From Linanthus parryae (taxonomy: Eukaryota > Streptophyta > Magnoliopsida > Ericales > Polemoniaceae), in the NCBI GenBank assembly GCA_023055425.1, contig JALGPY010000010.1, forward strand, positions 16,589,363 to 16,653,362: a stretch of 64,000 nt of DNA, read 5' to 3'. How positions within the stretch are numbered: position 1 is the first letter of the stretch; the number at the start of each line of letters is the position of its first letter. The translations under genes and the position numbers were made by a program. Under the pieces are notes generated by a model. The model was not told the origin of the DNA and ran no database searches. It saw only the letters and a program-made list of their open reading frames with translations. Shown in pieces: positions 34,653-44,900 of this stretch.

Positions 34653-35640
34653 GCCAGCGGATCAGGAGAAGACGACATTCACATGTTCCTATGGGACTTT
34701 CGCGTTTAGACGCATGCCTTTCGGGTTATGCAATGCACCTGCTACTTTTCAGAGGTGCATGATGTCAATCTTCTCTGATATGATGGAGCAGAAGTTTGAA
34801 GTGTTCGTGGATGCCTTCTCTTTGTATGGTAATGGGTTCGATGACTGCTTACAGCAACTAGCTCGTGTGTTGGATAGATGCATTGACACCAACTTAGTGC
34901 TCAACTGGGAGAAGTGTCACTTCATGGTAACGGAGGGCATTGTTTTGGGGCACAATATCTCCAGCAAACGTTTAGAGGTGGATAGAGCTAAGATTGAGGT
35001 TATTGAGAAGCTCCCTTACCCTACTACTGTGAAAGGGGTGAGAAGTTTCTTGGGACATGCAGGGTTCTATCGGCGCTTCATTAAAGACATCTGGAAGATC
35101 ACGAAGCCTTTTTCTGGGTTGCTTCAGAAGGATGAAGTTTTTGACTTTAATGCAGAGTGCAAGGCAGCTTTTGATCTGCTCAAGAAGAAGCTGATTAGTG
35201 CACGCATCATCACCACACCAGACTGGACCCTAGCATTTGAGCTTATGTGTGACGCTAGCGACTATGCGGTGTGAGCAGTTCTGGGGCAGCAAAAGGACAA
35301 GGTGGCTCATTTCATCTACTATGCTAGTCGAACTTTGAATAACGCTCAGGTAAACTATGCTACCACTGAGAAGGAAATGCTGGCTATTATTTTTTCATTG
35401 GACAAGTTTCGTCCATATCTTGTGGGGTCTCGGGTAACAATTTTTACTGACCATGCCGCTCTCAAGTATCTTCTTACCAAGAAAGATGCAAAGACAAGGT
35501 TGATCAGGTGGGTGCTTCTGATGCAATAATTTGATATAGAGATCAAGGACAAGAAAGGAGTAGAAAATGTTGTGGCGGATCACTTGTCCAGGTTAGAGAA
35601 TGTGAAGCATGAGAAAGTTCCTATCAGAGAGAATTTTTCC
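34624..35640 (+). pseudogene. RT and RNase H of Athila element I, active site altered
   Basis: Continues RT with 'FTCSYGTFAFRRMPFGLCNAPATFQRCM'. The active-site block reads FVDAFSLYG: the second Asp of the catalytic pair is Ala (codon 34813-34815), which should abolish polymerase activity. The connection domain 'VRSFLGHAGFYRRFI' follows, then RNase H with 'LMCDASDYAV', an in-frame TGA at 35272, and '[23 protein letters not shown]' and '[10 protein letters not shown]' (35302-35529). Another in-frame stop is at 35527. 'VADHLSRLEN' near 35575 marks the RNase H to integrase linker. Confidence 0.87.
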
Positions 35641-36945
35641 GGATGAGCAGCTTATGGTAGTGGTAGCAGCTGTGCCTTGGTTTGCTGACTTAGCAAATTT
35701 CAAGGCGCTCAATATTGTTCCCAAGGATATGACTTACCAGTAGAGCAAGAAATTCTTTGCAGATGTGCGACAATATTTCTGGGATGATCCTTATTTGTTC
35801 AAGATGGGAGCGGATAATGTATTGCGGATGTGTGTAGGAGAGCCCGACACATTGGAGATTCTCAGACACTGCCACGAGTTGAACTGTGGAGGTCACTTCG
35901 GCAAATCACGCACAGTGGCTAAGGTACTTAAGAGTGGTTTATTTTGGCCTACATTGTTGTTTAGCAGTGTGACCGGTGTCCGCGAACCGACAATATTTCG
36001 AACCGAAATGAGATGCCTCAAAAGTTCGTGTTGGAGGTAGAGCCATTTGACGTTTGGGGAATTGATTCCATGGGGCCATTCCCCTCTTCACTTGGTAATC
36101 TCTATATTCTTTTGGCTGTTGATTATGTGACCAAGTGGGTAGAGGCGATAGCTTGCCCCAAGAACGATGGAGCTACTGTAGAGAGAGAGTTGTGCGCAAG
36201 AACATATAGACGCGGTTTGCGACGCCCAGGGCCATTATTTTTGATGAGCGATCGCACTTCATGACAGGGTCTTTTCCAATGTCTTAAGCAAATATGGGGT
36301 GAAGACACACAAGATATCACTGTCCTACCTCCCGCAGTCGAATGGACAAGCTGAGGTGTCTAACCGAGAGATCAAGGGGATTCTAGAGAAGACAGTCAAT
36401 CCTGGGCGCAAAGATTGGTCCCTACACTTTAATGACAGTCTATGGGCATACAGGACTGCATGAAAAACTCCCTTGGGCATGTCGCCTTACCATATTGTAT
36501 TTTGGAAGTCATGTCATCTCCCAGTGGAGCTTGAGCACAAGGCGTATTGGGCATTGAGAAGATCAACTTGGATGCTAAGCTCTCAGGTGAGCAAAGAAAA
36601 CATGCATTACTAGAGCTTGAAGAATTTCGGTTGATGGCTTATGAAAGTGCAAAAATTTATAAGGAGCGGACAAAGAAACGGCACGACAAGCACATCATAC
36701 CATGAGACTTCAAGGAGGGACAGAAGGTATTGTTTTTTAATGCACGATTGAAACTGTTTCCATCCAAGTTGAAGTCGGGATGGAGTGGTCCTTTCACAAT
36801 TACCGAGGTTTACCCATGTGGATCGCTTGAGGTAGAAGCTGAGAATGGGGACCGATTAAAGGTGAATGGACAGCGAGCAAATCCATACATGGACGGGAAT
36901 TTCATTGGGATTATCGAACGCCTCAAAGCAATCCCCGCTATTTGA
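35641..36945 (+). pseudogene. Integrase of Athila element I, fragmented
   Basis: The zinc-binding region is visible at 35765-35960 (CHELNCGGHFGKSRT). The segment between it and the core is scrambled. The core starts with '[36 protein letters not shown]' (36046-36160) including the first Asp, then shifts frame several times; later core pieces are readable to about 36560. The C-terminal domain (36730-36945; 'LFPSKLKSGWSGPFTITEVYPCGSLEVEAENGDRLKVNGQRANPYMDG') is intact and ends pol. No functional integrase is possible. Confidence 0.83.
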
Positions 36946-36996
36946 GATCATATGAGGTAACAGCGTCGGGCCGTCGACCTTAAATTACAAGTTCTT

Positions 36997-37014
36997 GTTG
37001 GGAGGCAACCCAAC
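36997..37014 (+). promoter_or_regulatory. Post-pol hairpin of element I
   Basis: Arms GTTGGG and CCCAAC pair around AGGCAA about 50 nt after the pol stop. The block just before it (36966-36990) is identical over more than 20 nt to 46025-46050 in element O, which has the same hairpin. Confidence 0.55.
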
Positions 37015-37499
37015 CAATTTAGTGCAGTAGTGTAGATTTAAATACTGTTTTGTTTATTATATTCTGTTCGATTTGTTTGAGAGGTGCGAGAGAGTGGATT
37101 TAATATTTCCAATGAGTGTGTGCATGATTTCTAGGTGGAAGGCCTATTCCGGATCCACCGTCTTGATGCGCGAGTGAAGAATTGCATGAAAAATCGAGAA
37201 ACAGCAGAACAAAACGCGTATCGGGATCCGGAATGAAGAAGTAAAGGATTGAAGCCATTCCTACACTCACTCAGCACACGCACCTGGGGAAGATCACATC
37301 TCCTGACTCCCCATCTTGATATACGCAAAGAGGACACATAGAAATCGGGAAAGCTAGCACAATGACACAGATTACGAGGAATTTTTTTGAAGACAGGACT
37401 GTGAGCTGAATTGAAAGGTGTCATGGTGTGGGGGTGGTCGAGACCTTCTGTGGACAGGTGGAAAGCGTATATCGGAATCCGGACGAAGAAGTTATGCCA

Positions 37500-37865
37500 A
37501 AAAGGATGTTAAGCATATAAAGCGCGTCCAAAAACATCCGGAATTGCCAAACGGGTCTTTGGAACGGCAAATTTGAAAAATAAAGGATTCCCCGGACATT
37601 GGGAATCTTTTATAACGTAAATGGAGTCTCGAGGTCGAGGAGATCCATTAAAAGCAAAGGAACGAGCAAAAAGGCGAAAAAGGATGCTCAAGCGGTTAAA
37701 AACATCCGGAAGTGCGAAACGAGGCTTTGAGAGCATAAAAAGGAACTAAAGAGATTTCCTGGATTTTGGGAATTTTCTACAGCTTAAAAGGAGTCTTATG
37801 TTCGAGGAGATCCTAAGGAATGCAAAGGCACGGTCGAAGAAACGCAAAAAAGTACAAAATTGGAT
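37500..37865 (+). repeat. Imperfect tandem duplication in the post-pol region of I
   Basis: Two units of about 180 bp (37500-37678 and 37679-37865) share AAAGGATG..., AACATCCGGAA, a TTTGGGAATYTTTTA-like block and TCGAGGAGATCC in the same order. Noncoding. Confidence 0.65.
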
Positions 37866-37984
37866 GTTTTTAAGTCGTGCCAGATTCTCTTAGTGGCAGA
37901 ATATGCTGCACCCGATGGAAGCGAGAAATACTTAGAAATTTTTTGGATGCTCTGAAAAGTGTTCGGAAAGTACCTCTAAGTATC

Positions 37985-38075
37985 AAAATACGAAGGTCTT
38001 CGCGCGAAGACTAAATTATCTACGCACGAAGGTCTTCGCACGAAGAGAATGTGTCTTCGCACGAAGACACTGGAA
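37985..38075 (+). repeat. CTTCGCACGAAG cluster inside the internal region of I
   Basis: At least four copies of CTTCGCACGAAG-type motifs like those of the LTRs of the same element, but here well inside the internal region, upstream of the env-like gene. Confidence 0.7.
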
Positions 38076-38153
38076 AAATGACCAGAAAACCAGCGGTTAA
38101 AAAGAAGTTTGAGGGGCTTCTCTAGGGGAAATTTCGGCATTCCACTTGGAGCA

Positions 38154-38160
38154 TATAAAA
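38154..38160 (+). promoter_or_regulatory. Candidate internal promoter upstream of the env-like ORF
   Basis: TATAAAA followed by a pyrimidine-rich stretch (TTTTTCAATTTCC, TCTCTCGTC) and a short AT-rich leader looks like a plant RNA polymerase II promoter. It lies about 650 bp before the env-like ATG and shows no match to the LTR promoter. Expression is not shown by sequence alone. Confidence 0.4.
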
Positions 38161-38593
38161 GGATCGAATCCATTGATGAAGAACTCGATTTTTCAATTTC
38201 CATACTCTCTCGTCGGTCTTCATTCTTCAACAAACACCACAAGCTCTTCAATCTCCAAAAATCAACCAAATTGAGAGAGGATTAGAGGGTATTGCTCGCA
38301 AGGGGTAGGAGAAGAAGATTAAAACGTTGGATTTTGGCTCAATCAAGCTCCAAGGTACTATTATGGTTAAGAATAAAGCTAGGATTCAATTCCTAGATTT
38401 GAAAATTGAAGCTCTGGGAGAGGCATTTGATCAAAAGTCCAAGAACAAACATCGAAGGGGACTACGAGGTGAGTACGGAAAGCCAACAATTTTCAATTTT
38501 TCCGGAAATTTTTCAACGGGTAAAAATCAGCTCCTTTTTGTCGATAATATCGCAGAAACGGCACCCGTAAGAAGGGAACTTCGCGTGCCTCAG

Positions 38594-38760
38594 GTAAGTT
38601 CTTGACTAGAAATTCAATTTTGCGTCTTAGGCACATTGAGTAAAAGCCCGGTTTATTTTTGTTGCGCTTAGTAGCGTGCTTGGGGGCGATTGTATAGAGT
38701 CCTAGGATTACGTGTTGAATTTTGTACGAGTTTACTTTCCGTACACATTTCCTATCACAG
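38594..38760 (+). other. Candidate intron before the env-like ORF
   Basis: CAG/GTAAGT at 38591-38599 is a near-consensus donor, and CCTATCACAG ending at 38760 is an acceptor just before an ATG at 38761. The 167-bp segment is in a plausible size range. Another donor, AG/GTGAGT, lies at 38467-38474. The upstream open segment and the ATG at 38761 are in phase across the junction. Confidence 0.35.
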
Positions 38761-38802
38761 ATGACTTTTTTATTTGCTTGTTTTATTTGCTTAACATCTT
38801 TA

Positions 38803-40143
38803 ATGGCATCTAAGGGAGAAAAACCAGTGAGGGACCGTCTGGGGAGTCGTCCCGTTCGCGTGTTCCTGTTATTGAGGTACCGGAGACCCCCCAATACGGT
38901 GTTCTTGCAAAACCTTTACCGAACAAACCCTTTTATTGAGGGTAGACGGGATGCAAAGGTTAATATGAAGAATGTGGGTCCGGGGAGGTTTGATTCTTAT
39001 CGATTTTTGGCCCATGAGGCCCATTATGACTTCTACCATGACACCTACTTGAAAAAATCGGGTCAACCTGAAAAAGTCTTTGAGTTTCATGAGGACATGC
39101 CTCATAATATTAAATAAATTTATGAGAGAGAGCAACTACTTGAGTGGTTTGACTTGGTGGGAAAGTCTAGCTCAAACATAGCTAGAGATTGTTCCGTCAA
39201 CCTCAGGTATGCTACGAGTGGTGAGAGTAAGGTCTCGAGGGTAGTGTACTGTAGAAACAAGTGGATAGTCTTCACGCCAGAGGCTATTCGCTTGGAACTT
39301 AAGTTTCCACCTTTTGCTGCATAATGTGCCTTTTCCCGGATTGCGTCCGATGAGGGTATTTATGAGAGTGTTAAAAAATTCTGTTTTGCACCGTGCAACG
39401 ATCCGTGGGATAGGAAAGGTGAGATCCTTAAGTGGAAGGTAGCGAGGGGCGAGTTGAGGCCTGAGGCATGATGGGTTTACGAGCTTTTGGAAAATTGGGT
39501 TTTGGGAACCACCTCAAAGCTGGATTATTCCTTCAAACTCTGTGTTATGGCCTTGTGTGTTTGGTTGGGGGAAGGAATTGATATCCCTAGATTCATTTGG
39601 GGTAATATCATGGACATAATCTCTATGAAAAACAAAATGGCCCCAGGACACACGTGCTTGCTCATACACTTGGCCATCATGTCTGATGTGGTAGTTCCTA
39701 AGTGCTACAAGACCGTTTAGGTATTTCCTAAGAGAGAGTGGTCCAAGTTTGATGCTACTATGAAAGCATTAAAGCGGAACAAGGGCCTCAAAAAAAGAAC
39801 GAGAATGCTAGGATCTAGTTTTGACAGCGAGGCGGCCTATAACAAGTTTAGAGCTGAGATGGCTATGGATCGAGATGTGAGGAGACGTCAGTTTCAGTGT
39901 CTCCAGAGCAACCAAGCCCAATTGGGTAATTTGGTTCAAATGGTGGGTGAGTGGACACTCTACGCGAGTAACATACCTAGGGAGGACTTTGTCCCGTCTG
40001 TCCCTACCACTGAGAGATTGTATCAAGGGGCGGTCCCACCCACTGATGATGAGGAAGAAGAAGAAGATGTGGAAGAAGAACAAGGGGATGATGATGCCGG
40101 AGGCGGGGATGTGGATGCCTCGTACTCTGAGGATGATAAGTAG
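38803..40143 (+). pseudogene. Env-like (additional) ORF of Athila element I
   Basis: A single reading frame of about 446 codons from ATG 38803 (MASKGEKPVRDRLG) with four in-frame stops (39115, 39322, 39469, 39718) and no frameshift. An in-frame ATG at 38761 would add 'MTFLFACFICLTSL', a hydrophobic signal-like start. The middle ('LLENWVLGTTSKLDYSFKLCVMALCVWLGEGIDIPRFIW') resembles the plant transposon-protein domain of extra ORFs in Athila and other gypsy elements. The C-terminus is highly acidic (DDEEEEEDVEEEQGDDD). All four stops can be explained as C-to-T changes (TAA, TAA, TGA, TAG). Its role in the element cycle is unknown. Confidence 0.72.
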
Positions 40144-40186
40144 AGGATAGAGAACCTTCGCACTAGGATTGTTGAGTCCTCGTTTT

Positions 40187-40227
40187 ATCGTTGAGGACAA
40201 CGATGCATCTTAGTGTGGGGGTGGTGG
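40187..40227 (+). promoter_or_regulatory. Internal hairpin plus PPT-like tract of element I
   Basis: Arms ATCGTTG and CAACGAT around AGGA (40187-40204), then TGTGGGGGTGGTGG (40214-40227). Same plan as in L at 14898-14936, with a different but still fully paired stem. Confidence 0.6.
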
Positions 40228-42346
40228 TACCTTGTACTAGCTAGTCCAGTCTTGCATCGCCCGTTACCTATAGATAGTTTTTTATTATGTTCTTATTTTT
40301 CTTTTTATTATTCATAATTATATCTGCACATTTATTTTATTAAGTCACCCACCCTTATTGACTCGTAATCGAGTTGGCCGTTGCATATAGATTTAGGATA
40401 AACTAAAAAAGCAAATGAAAAAATTGAAAAATCCATAAAAATTGAAAAATTTGAGAAAGGGCAATTAAAAGAAAGCTTAAAATTTGGTAAATTGAGGTGT
40501 GTGAGGACTTTAGGCGTAGGGCGTGATTTGCGACCGAGAAAGACAAGGTGAGTTTCCCTTAGGACGTATAGAGAGACTTTCTGGGAGTGCCTGCCTCTTT
40601 TACACGCGTACTTAATTTTCAAATCTGAAGTGTGTGTCGTGTTTTTCTTACAAGATTTGAGCTAGGTGTGAGCTAAACAAGCCAAACGTTCTTGTGTACG
40701 TCTTAGGTAGTCGCCAGCCTGCCTCGTAGTGGCACACAAAACATGTTTGCGAGGATGCGTATTAGAGAACTCACTGCTTATAGATCTCACCCTGTGGGAC
40801 CACTAGAAAACCCGTATTGAACCTTGGATTCCTTGATAACCCCTTGACCTAGTGTGACGATGTTTGGCTTTCATCATTGATCATTTAGAATCATCGCTTT
40901 AGTGCGTCATGATGGAGTTGTAGTTGAGGGGGTTCAATGAGGGAGAGTTTATTTGCATATTTGTGTGAGTTCTACATAATCATGCGCGCTTCATTTTTAT
41001 ATTCTTGAGAGGATGCGAGGGTGAATGAGTAGGCTTGCGCACTTCGGTGTGGCGGTGATCCATGGCATTACACCATGGATCACAAGTATGGAGATCCATG
41101 AGTGCGTGACGTCTAATCCACTCGAAAATGGGGTTGTGTGATTTTTATTGGTGGATCGTGCCAGGTACCGTATTTCGTACATCTCGGTGTAGGAGGTTCG
41201 GTTGGATTAAGAACGAGACACACTTCTTTATCGACTACTTGAGAGAGGACGTGGATAGATTCTAGTGTGGGGGTGTCAACTATTGACTACGGACATAGAG
41301 ATTGCGCGTTTGACGAATCCACCGCATACATGGACTTTGACTGATTGTGGCTTTGTTTTGTGACACCATGAAATTCATCGAGTTAGGGGGAGATGAATTT
41401 ACTTGTGATATTTATTCATCGAATTGGTTATTTCCTCCCCCCTTCATAATTTTTTTGTCTCTACTCTTGGAAGACCACTCAGGATATTTGTTGCGGCATT
41501 TTTGGGGAATTTTGAGATATAAAAAGAGAGAGAGAGAGAGAGAACAAAAGGAGAGTTGAAATCAAGGAATAAATGGGAGCATATCGGAAGAACGAGTGGT
41601 GGATGCAACTATTTCATTAACGGAGAGATTCATTTTGTGCACGATTCATTATGGTGGCCACGGAGATCGTAATTGTACCAGGGTTTGAGGGGATCGAGGG
41701 CCGGAGATGGTGAGTTTCGGGTTCGGTTTCTATCATCGTGGTGAGGGTGTGTGAGATGTGGGTTTTATTGTGAGAATGTGGCCCTTTAGGACTTGGTTCA
41801 TCGTAATGATCCTTATGTCCCTAAGCCTCAAAATTCTGAACCGTTAGTGGATTAGGAGTTCGGACCTTGAACGTGGCTTAGCCAGCGTAGCCTCTTACTT
41901 TGTCGGCACAGGTGAAGAGGTAGGTCCCTCTTGTACTAGTAAAGCTAGGCTCTCTATACGATCTTAGGGAGATTCTTGTTGTCGAGTTTAGTTTCAATTC
42001 ATTACTTGTTCCTAGATTTCTCATCACTCCATGATAACCGGTTTGAGCCAATTGAGATTCCCCGATCTCGCAAAAGAAAAGAAAAAAAAATATCTTGTTG
42101 TTTTAATTCTTGCATTGTAAATATTGCATTTGCATGTACTTGCATTGTGTATAATCGAGTCGTGTCGGCTAGTACAAGGTGGTTTGTGGTTTGATTGTCA
42201 TCTGGGACTTGTATGCAAGGTTGGTGTGATTATGCAAATGGAGTAGGAATGTATGCAATGATAACTGGGAAGGTATGCAAAAATAAATTTGAGAATTGAG
42301 GTGATTTGAGGAAGTAAGTTCGAGAGAGGAGGTTTTAGTTTGGATA
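40228..42346 (+). other. Noncoding 3' region of element I
   Basis: No convincing gene in 2.1 kb. It has an A-rich block (40404-40470), a further G-rich PPT-like tract (TGTGGGGGTG, 41266-41275), a GA dinucleotide run (41524-41542) and the twin hairpins at 41038-41083. Confidence 0.6.
41038..41083 (+). promoter_or_regulatory. Twin hairpins in the 3' region of element I
   Basis: First hairpin: CGCAC/GTGTG around TTCG (41038-41051), a stable UUCG tetraloop type. Second: perfect 11-bp arms GTGATCCATGG/CCATGGATCAC around CATTACA (41055-41083). Element O has both at 47230-47274 with changed stems. Confidence 0.55.
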
Positions 42347-42383
42347 TTTGCTCTGGACGAGCAAAATGTAGTCTGGGGGTAGT
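42347..42383 (+). other. Terminal hairpin and polypurine tract of element I
   Basis: Arms TTTGCTC and GAGCAAA around TGGAC (42347-42365), then the PPT GTCTGGGGGTAGT (42371-42383) ending at the right LTR. Confidence 0.7.
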
Positions 42384-43626
42384 TGATAACTCCGTTTTCA
42401 GAGTTATTTTATTACTTATTTATCTGCACTTTGTGTGCCTACCGTGGAGAATGTGTCGTCTTTTGAGTATAATATGCTTAAATTGTGAAACTTGAGTTGT
42501 TGAGCGTTAATTGTTAAACACGGGCGTCTTGGATATTTGGACACTTTTATTGTGATATGATCGCGGGTGCTTGTTTTGTGGTTGGCAGGAAATAGGACGC
42601 GGAGATCAAAGTGGATGAAGAGACGAGCTTCGGAAACAAAGGACTCAAGGAAAAGAAGAAAAGAAAACTGCAGATTTCGTTTCTTCGCACGAAGAGAATG
42701 CCTTAGCCAAATTCATAGGAAGTTCAGAAAGTCTTCTTAGGAGAGCTTGCAGTATCAAAATAAGAAGACCTTCGCACGAAGAGAAGACAGTCTTCGCACG
42801 AAGATCTCCGCACGAAGACAAATTCTCTTCGTGCGAAGAGAAAGGCAAAATCAGCAGTCCGGTTGGGGACTTTGTGTAAATACTTGGAAGTTGTCTTAAA
42901 CTATACAGAAATGTATTAGAACGAGTTAGGGCTAGTTTTATCAATATTCTCACATAGGAAAGCGTGCTGGGAGCTTGGAGATTGCTAGAGGAGCTTGGGA
43001 TCATTCGTTTGACTTCTAAAACTCCGTCTTTTCTATAGTTTTTGGATTTTGATCATAGAGACTTGTATTGTGATCATGTTTATGCGTAGCTAAAATCTTT
43101 CTCAGAATATCTCGTAGGGATCTAGTTTTTGATCACTATGTTTGGTGATTTATGGATTTGCTTTCATGCGTTTGAGCTTAAATGATGATTTCCTTATCTA
43201 TTTATGTGTGTTTTATACGTTTTATTCATCTTTCTATTTGTAGACGTATTAATAGGATTGAGTTAGGGATTGGTTGTTAGAGACATCAACGGTTCTTGCC
43301 CGAAAAATTGAAGCACACACTAGCCGTATCTAGGGTTGAGAGATATTGCTAGTTATCTAAGAACAAAGAGTAGATTAATGCTCGTAAAGCGTGCCTAAAC
43401 ATTGACTAGACTAGAGAAATCAGCTTTGATAGTTTAAGTATAGGTGTTGGTTGAGACATCTTCAACATAAATTTGCTCGTTTAGCTAGAACAAAGAATCA
43501 TCGTGTTAGTTGGACGTAAATCCAACATATTGTGAAATACCTAGTGACCCGTAGAGATATCCTGACTTTGTCAACTAATTAAGAAACTCCTACATATCAA
43601 TCTTTATTAATCGTGAAGTAATTCAT
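42384..43626 (+). repeat. Right LTR of element I, 3' truncated
   Basis: Aligns to the left LTR (29926-31392) up to about 31210, then stops; about 190 bp of LTR end are missing. The next base is already gag of element O. It includes the CTTCGCACGAAG cluster at 42680-42840. Confidence 0.82.
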
Positions 43627-44880
43627 CGATTCATTTGTACAAGGGAGTCGAGGTAGAGGAAATCAAGTTGAACCTGTTCCGATACTGCCAGTACGGAATA
43701 GCCAAGGATTGGCTCGAATCCCGAGTACCCAAATCCATCACTACATGGGAGGAATGAGTTGTAGATTTTCTGGAAAAATTCTACCCCGCCTCTTGTGTAA
43801 TCCAATTGCAGAGCGAGATTTTGTCTTTCAAACAGAAGATGGGAGAGACGGTGGTCGATGCATGTGACATACTAATGAGATTCGTGATTTTTTTCTTCAT
43901 AATCACGATTTGGGCACCCAAAGGTTCTCCAGGTATTATATCATGCCCTAGACAGGGAGAATACTGACAGAATTGACAGGGAAGCCGGAGGGAACTTTTT
44001 GTACCATGTTCACAAGGACGGGGCATATGATTTGTTGAAGCAGTTAGCCAAGCAGGATACTCGCCTGTTTGATGACCGCAGACTCACCGCCCGGGCTGAG
44101 CCAATTACTAATGATCGGATTGAGAACCTGACCAAGGCGGTCACAAATTTGGTTGAGAATGTTTACTCGGAAAAGAAGGCTGTTGCAGCAGTGGGAGAAC
44201 CAGAATTGGATGCAGCCATTGAGGAGCTCAAAACGTAGAAAGCCAACTACTTACATCAACAGTGGGATCCAAACCGGTTTAGACCGAGCACGAGAGATCA
44301 TCCCGATTTCCGGTATGGAAACGCTAATGCAGCAGCCTATGCACCGGGATGACAGCATAGGGGCCGCAGGCTCAGCAAGCTTCACCAACACTGCATGTCT
44401 AGCTGGGTCCATCAGCACAGCAGCTGGGTGACCACATGAAGAAAATTGAAGCCATGCTCCAGAACATGGATTCCAGATTTACACAGCTGGACACACTCGC
44501 AACAAATATGACCACAACAAAAACTACACTAAGCACTTTGGAAGTGCAAGTGGGGAAGTTGGCGCAAAAACAAGCAGAAAGAGCACCAGGGAACTTACCA
44601 TCAACCAGATTTAACAATCCACGTGCTCAGATCAATGAAATCACCACTCGAAGTGGATTAGCACAACAGGATCCACCGTACACTAGCCATGCACATGCAT
44701 AAGATTCGAAGAATATCGAACACGAAGTTTTTGTCAAGGATGAAAATTCAACCGCAAGCCCCAAGCCGAAGGGCTCGGTTGGACAGGATGTAGTGCAGAA
44801 AGATAAGGAAGCTGAAACGGTGCCTATCTCCAAAGAGGTATCGCATCCTTTGCAAACACGGAAGAGGGATGATAGCAAGG
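43627..44880 (+). pseudogene. Gag of element O, 5' truncated and broken
   Basis: Begins inside the Retrotrans_gag domain ('VEEIKLNLFRYCQYGIAKDWL...TTWEE', a stop, then 'DFLEKFYPAS'). Later readable pieces are 43999-44238, 44153-44431 and 44436-44702; the last, 'LSTLEVQVGKLAQKQAERAPGNLPS' plus 'INEITTRSG', is the typical end of Athila Gag. Frameshifts separate the pieces. The amino-terminal half of Gag and the leader are absent because of the deletion at 43627. Confidence 0.78.
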
Positions 44881-44900
44881 ACTATGCCTGATTTCTCGAG

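Larger units (their letters stand above)
29926..43626 (+). mobile_element. Athila-type Ty3/gypsy element I with gag, pol and env-like regions
   Basis: 13.7 kb, nested in the left LTR of O. LTRs start TGATAA at 29926 and 42384. A degenerate Asp-type primer site follows the left LTR, then gag, protease, RT, RNase H and integrase in gypsy order, then an env-like ORF, and a PPT before the right LTR. The right LTR stops about 190 bp short of its end and abuts gag of O, so no TSD can be paired (the left flank is ATCAC). The protease motif CDIGASINLMP and post-pol env-like gene are typical of Athila. Coding lesions are many. Confidence 0.88.
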
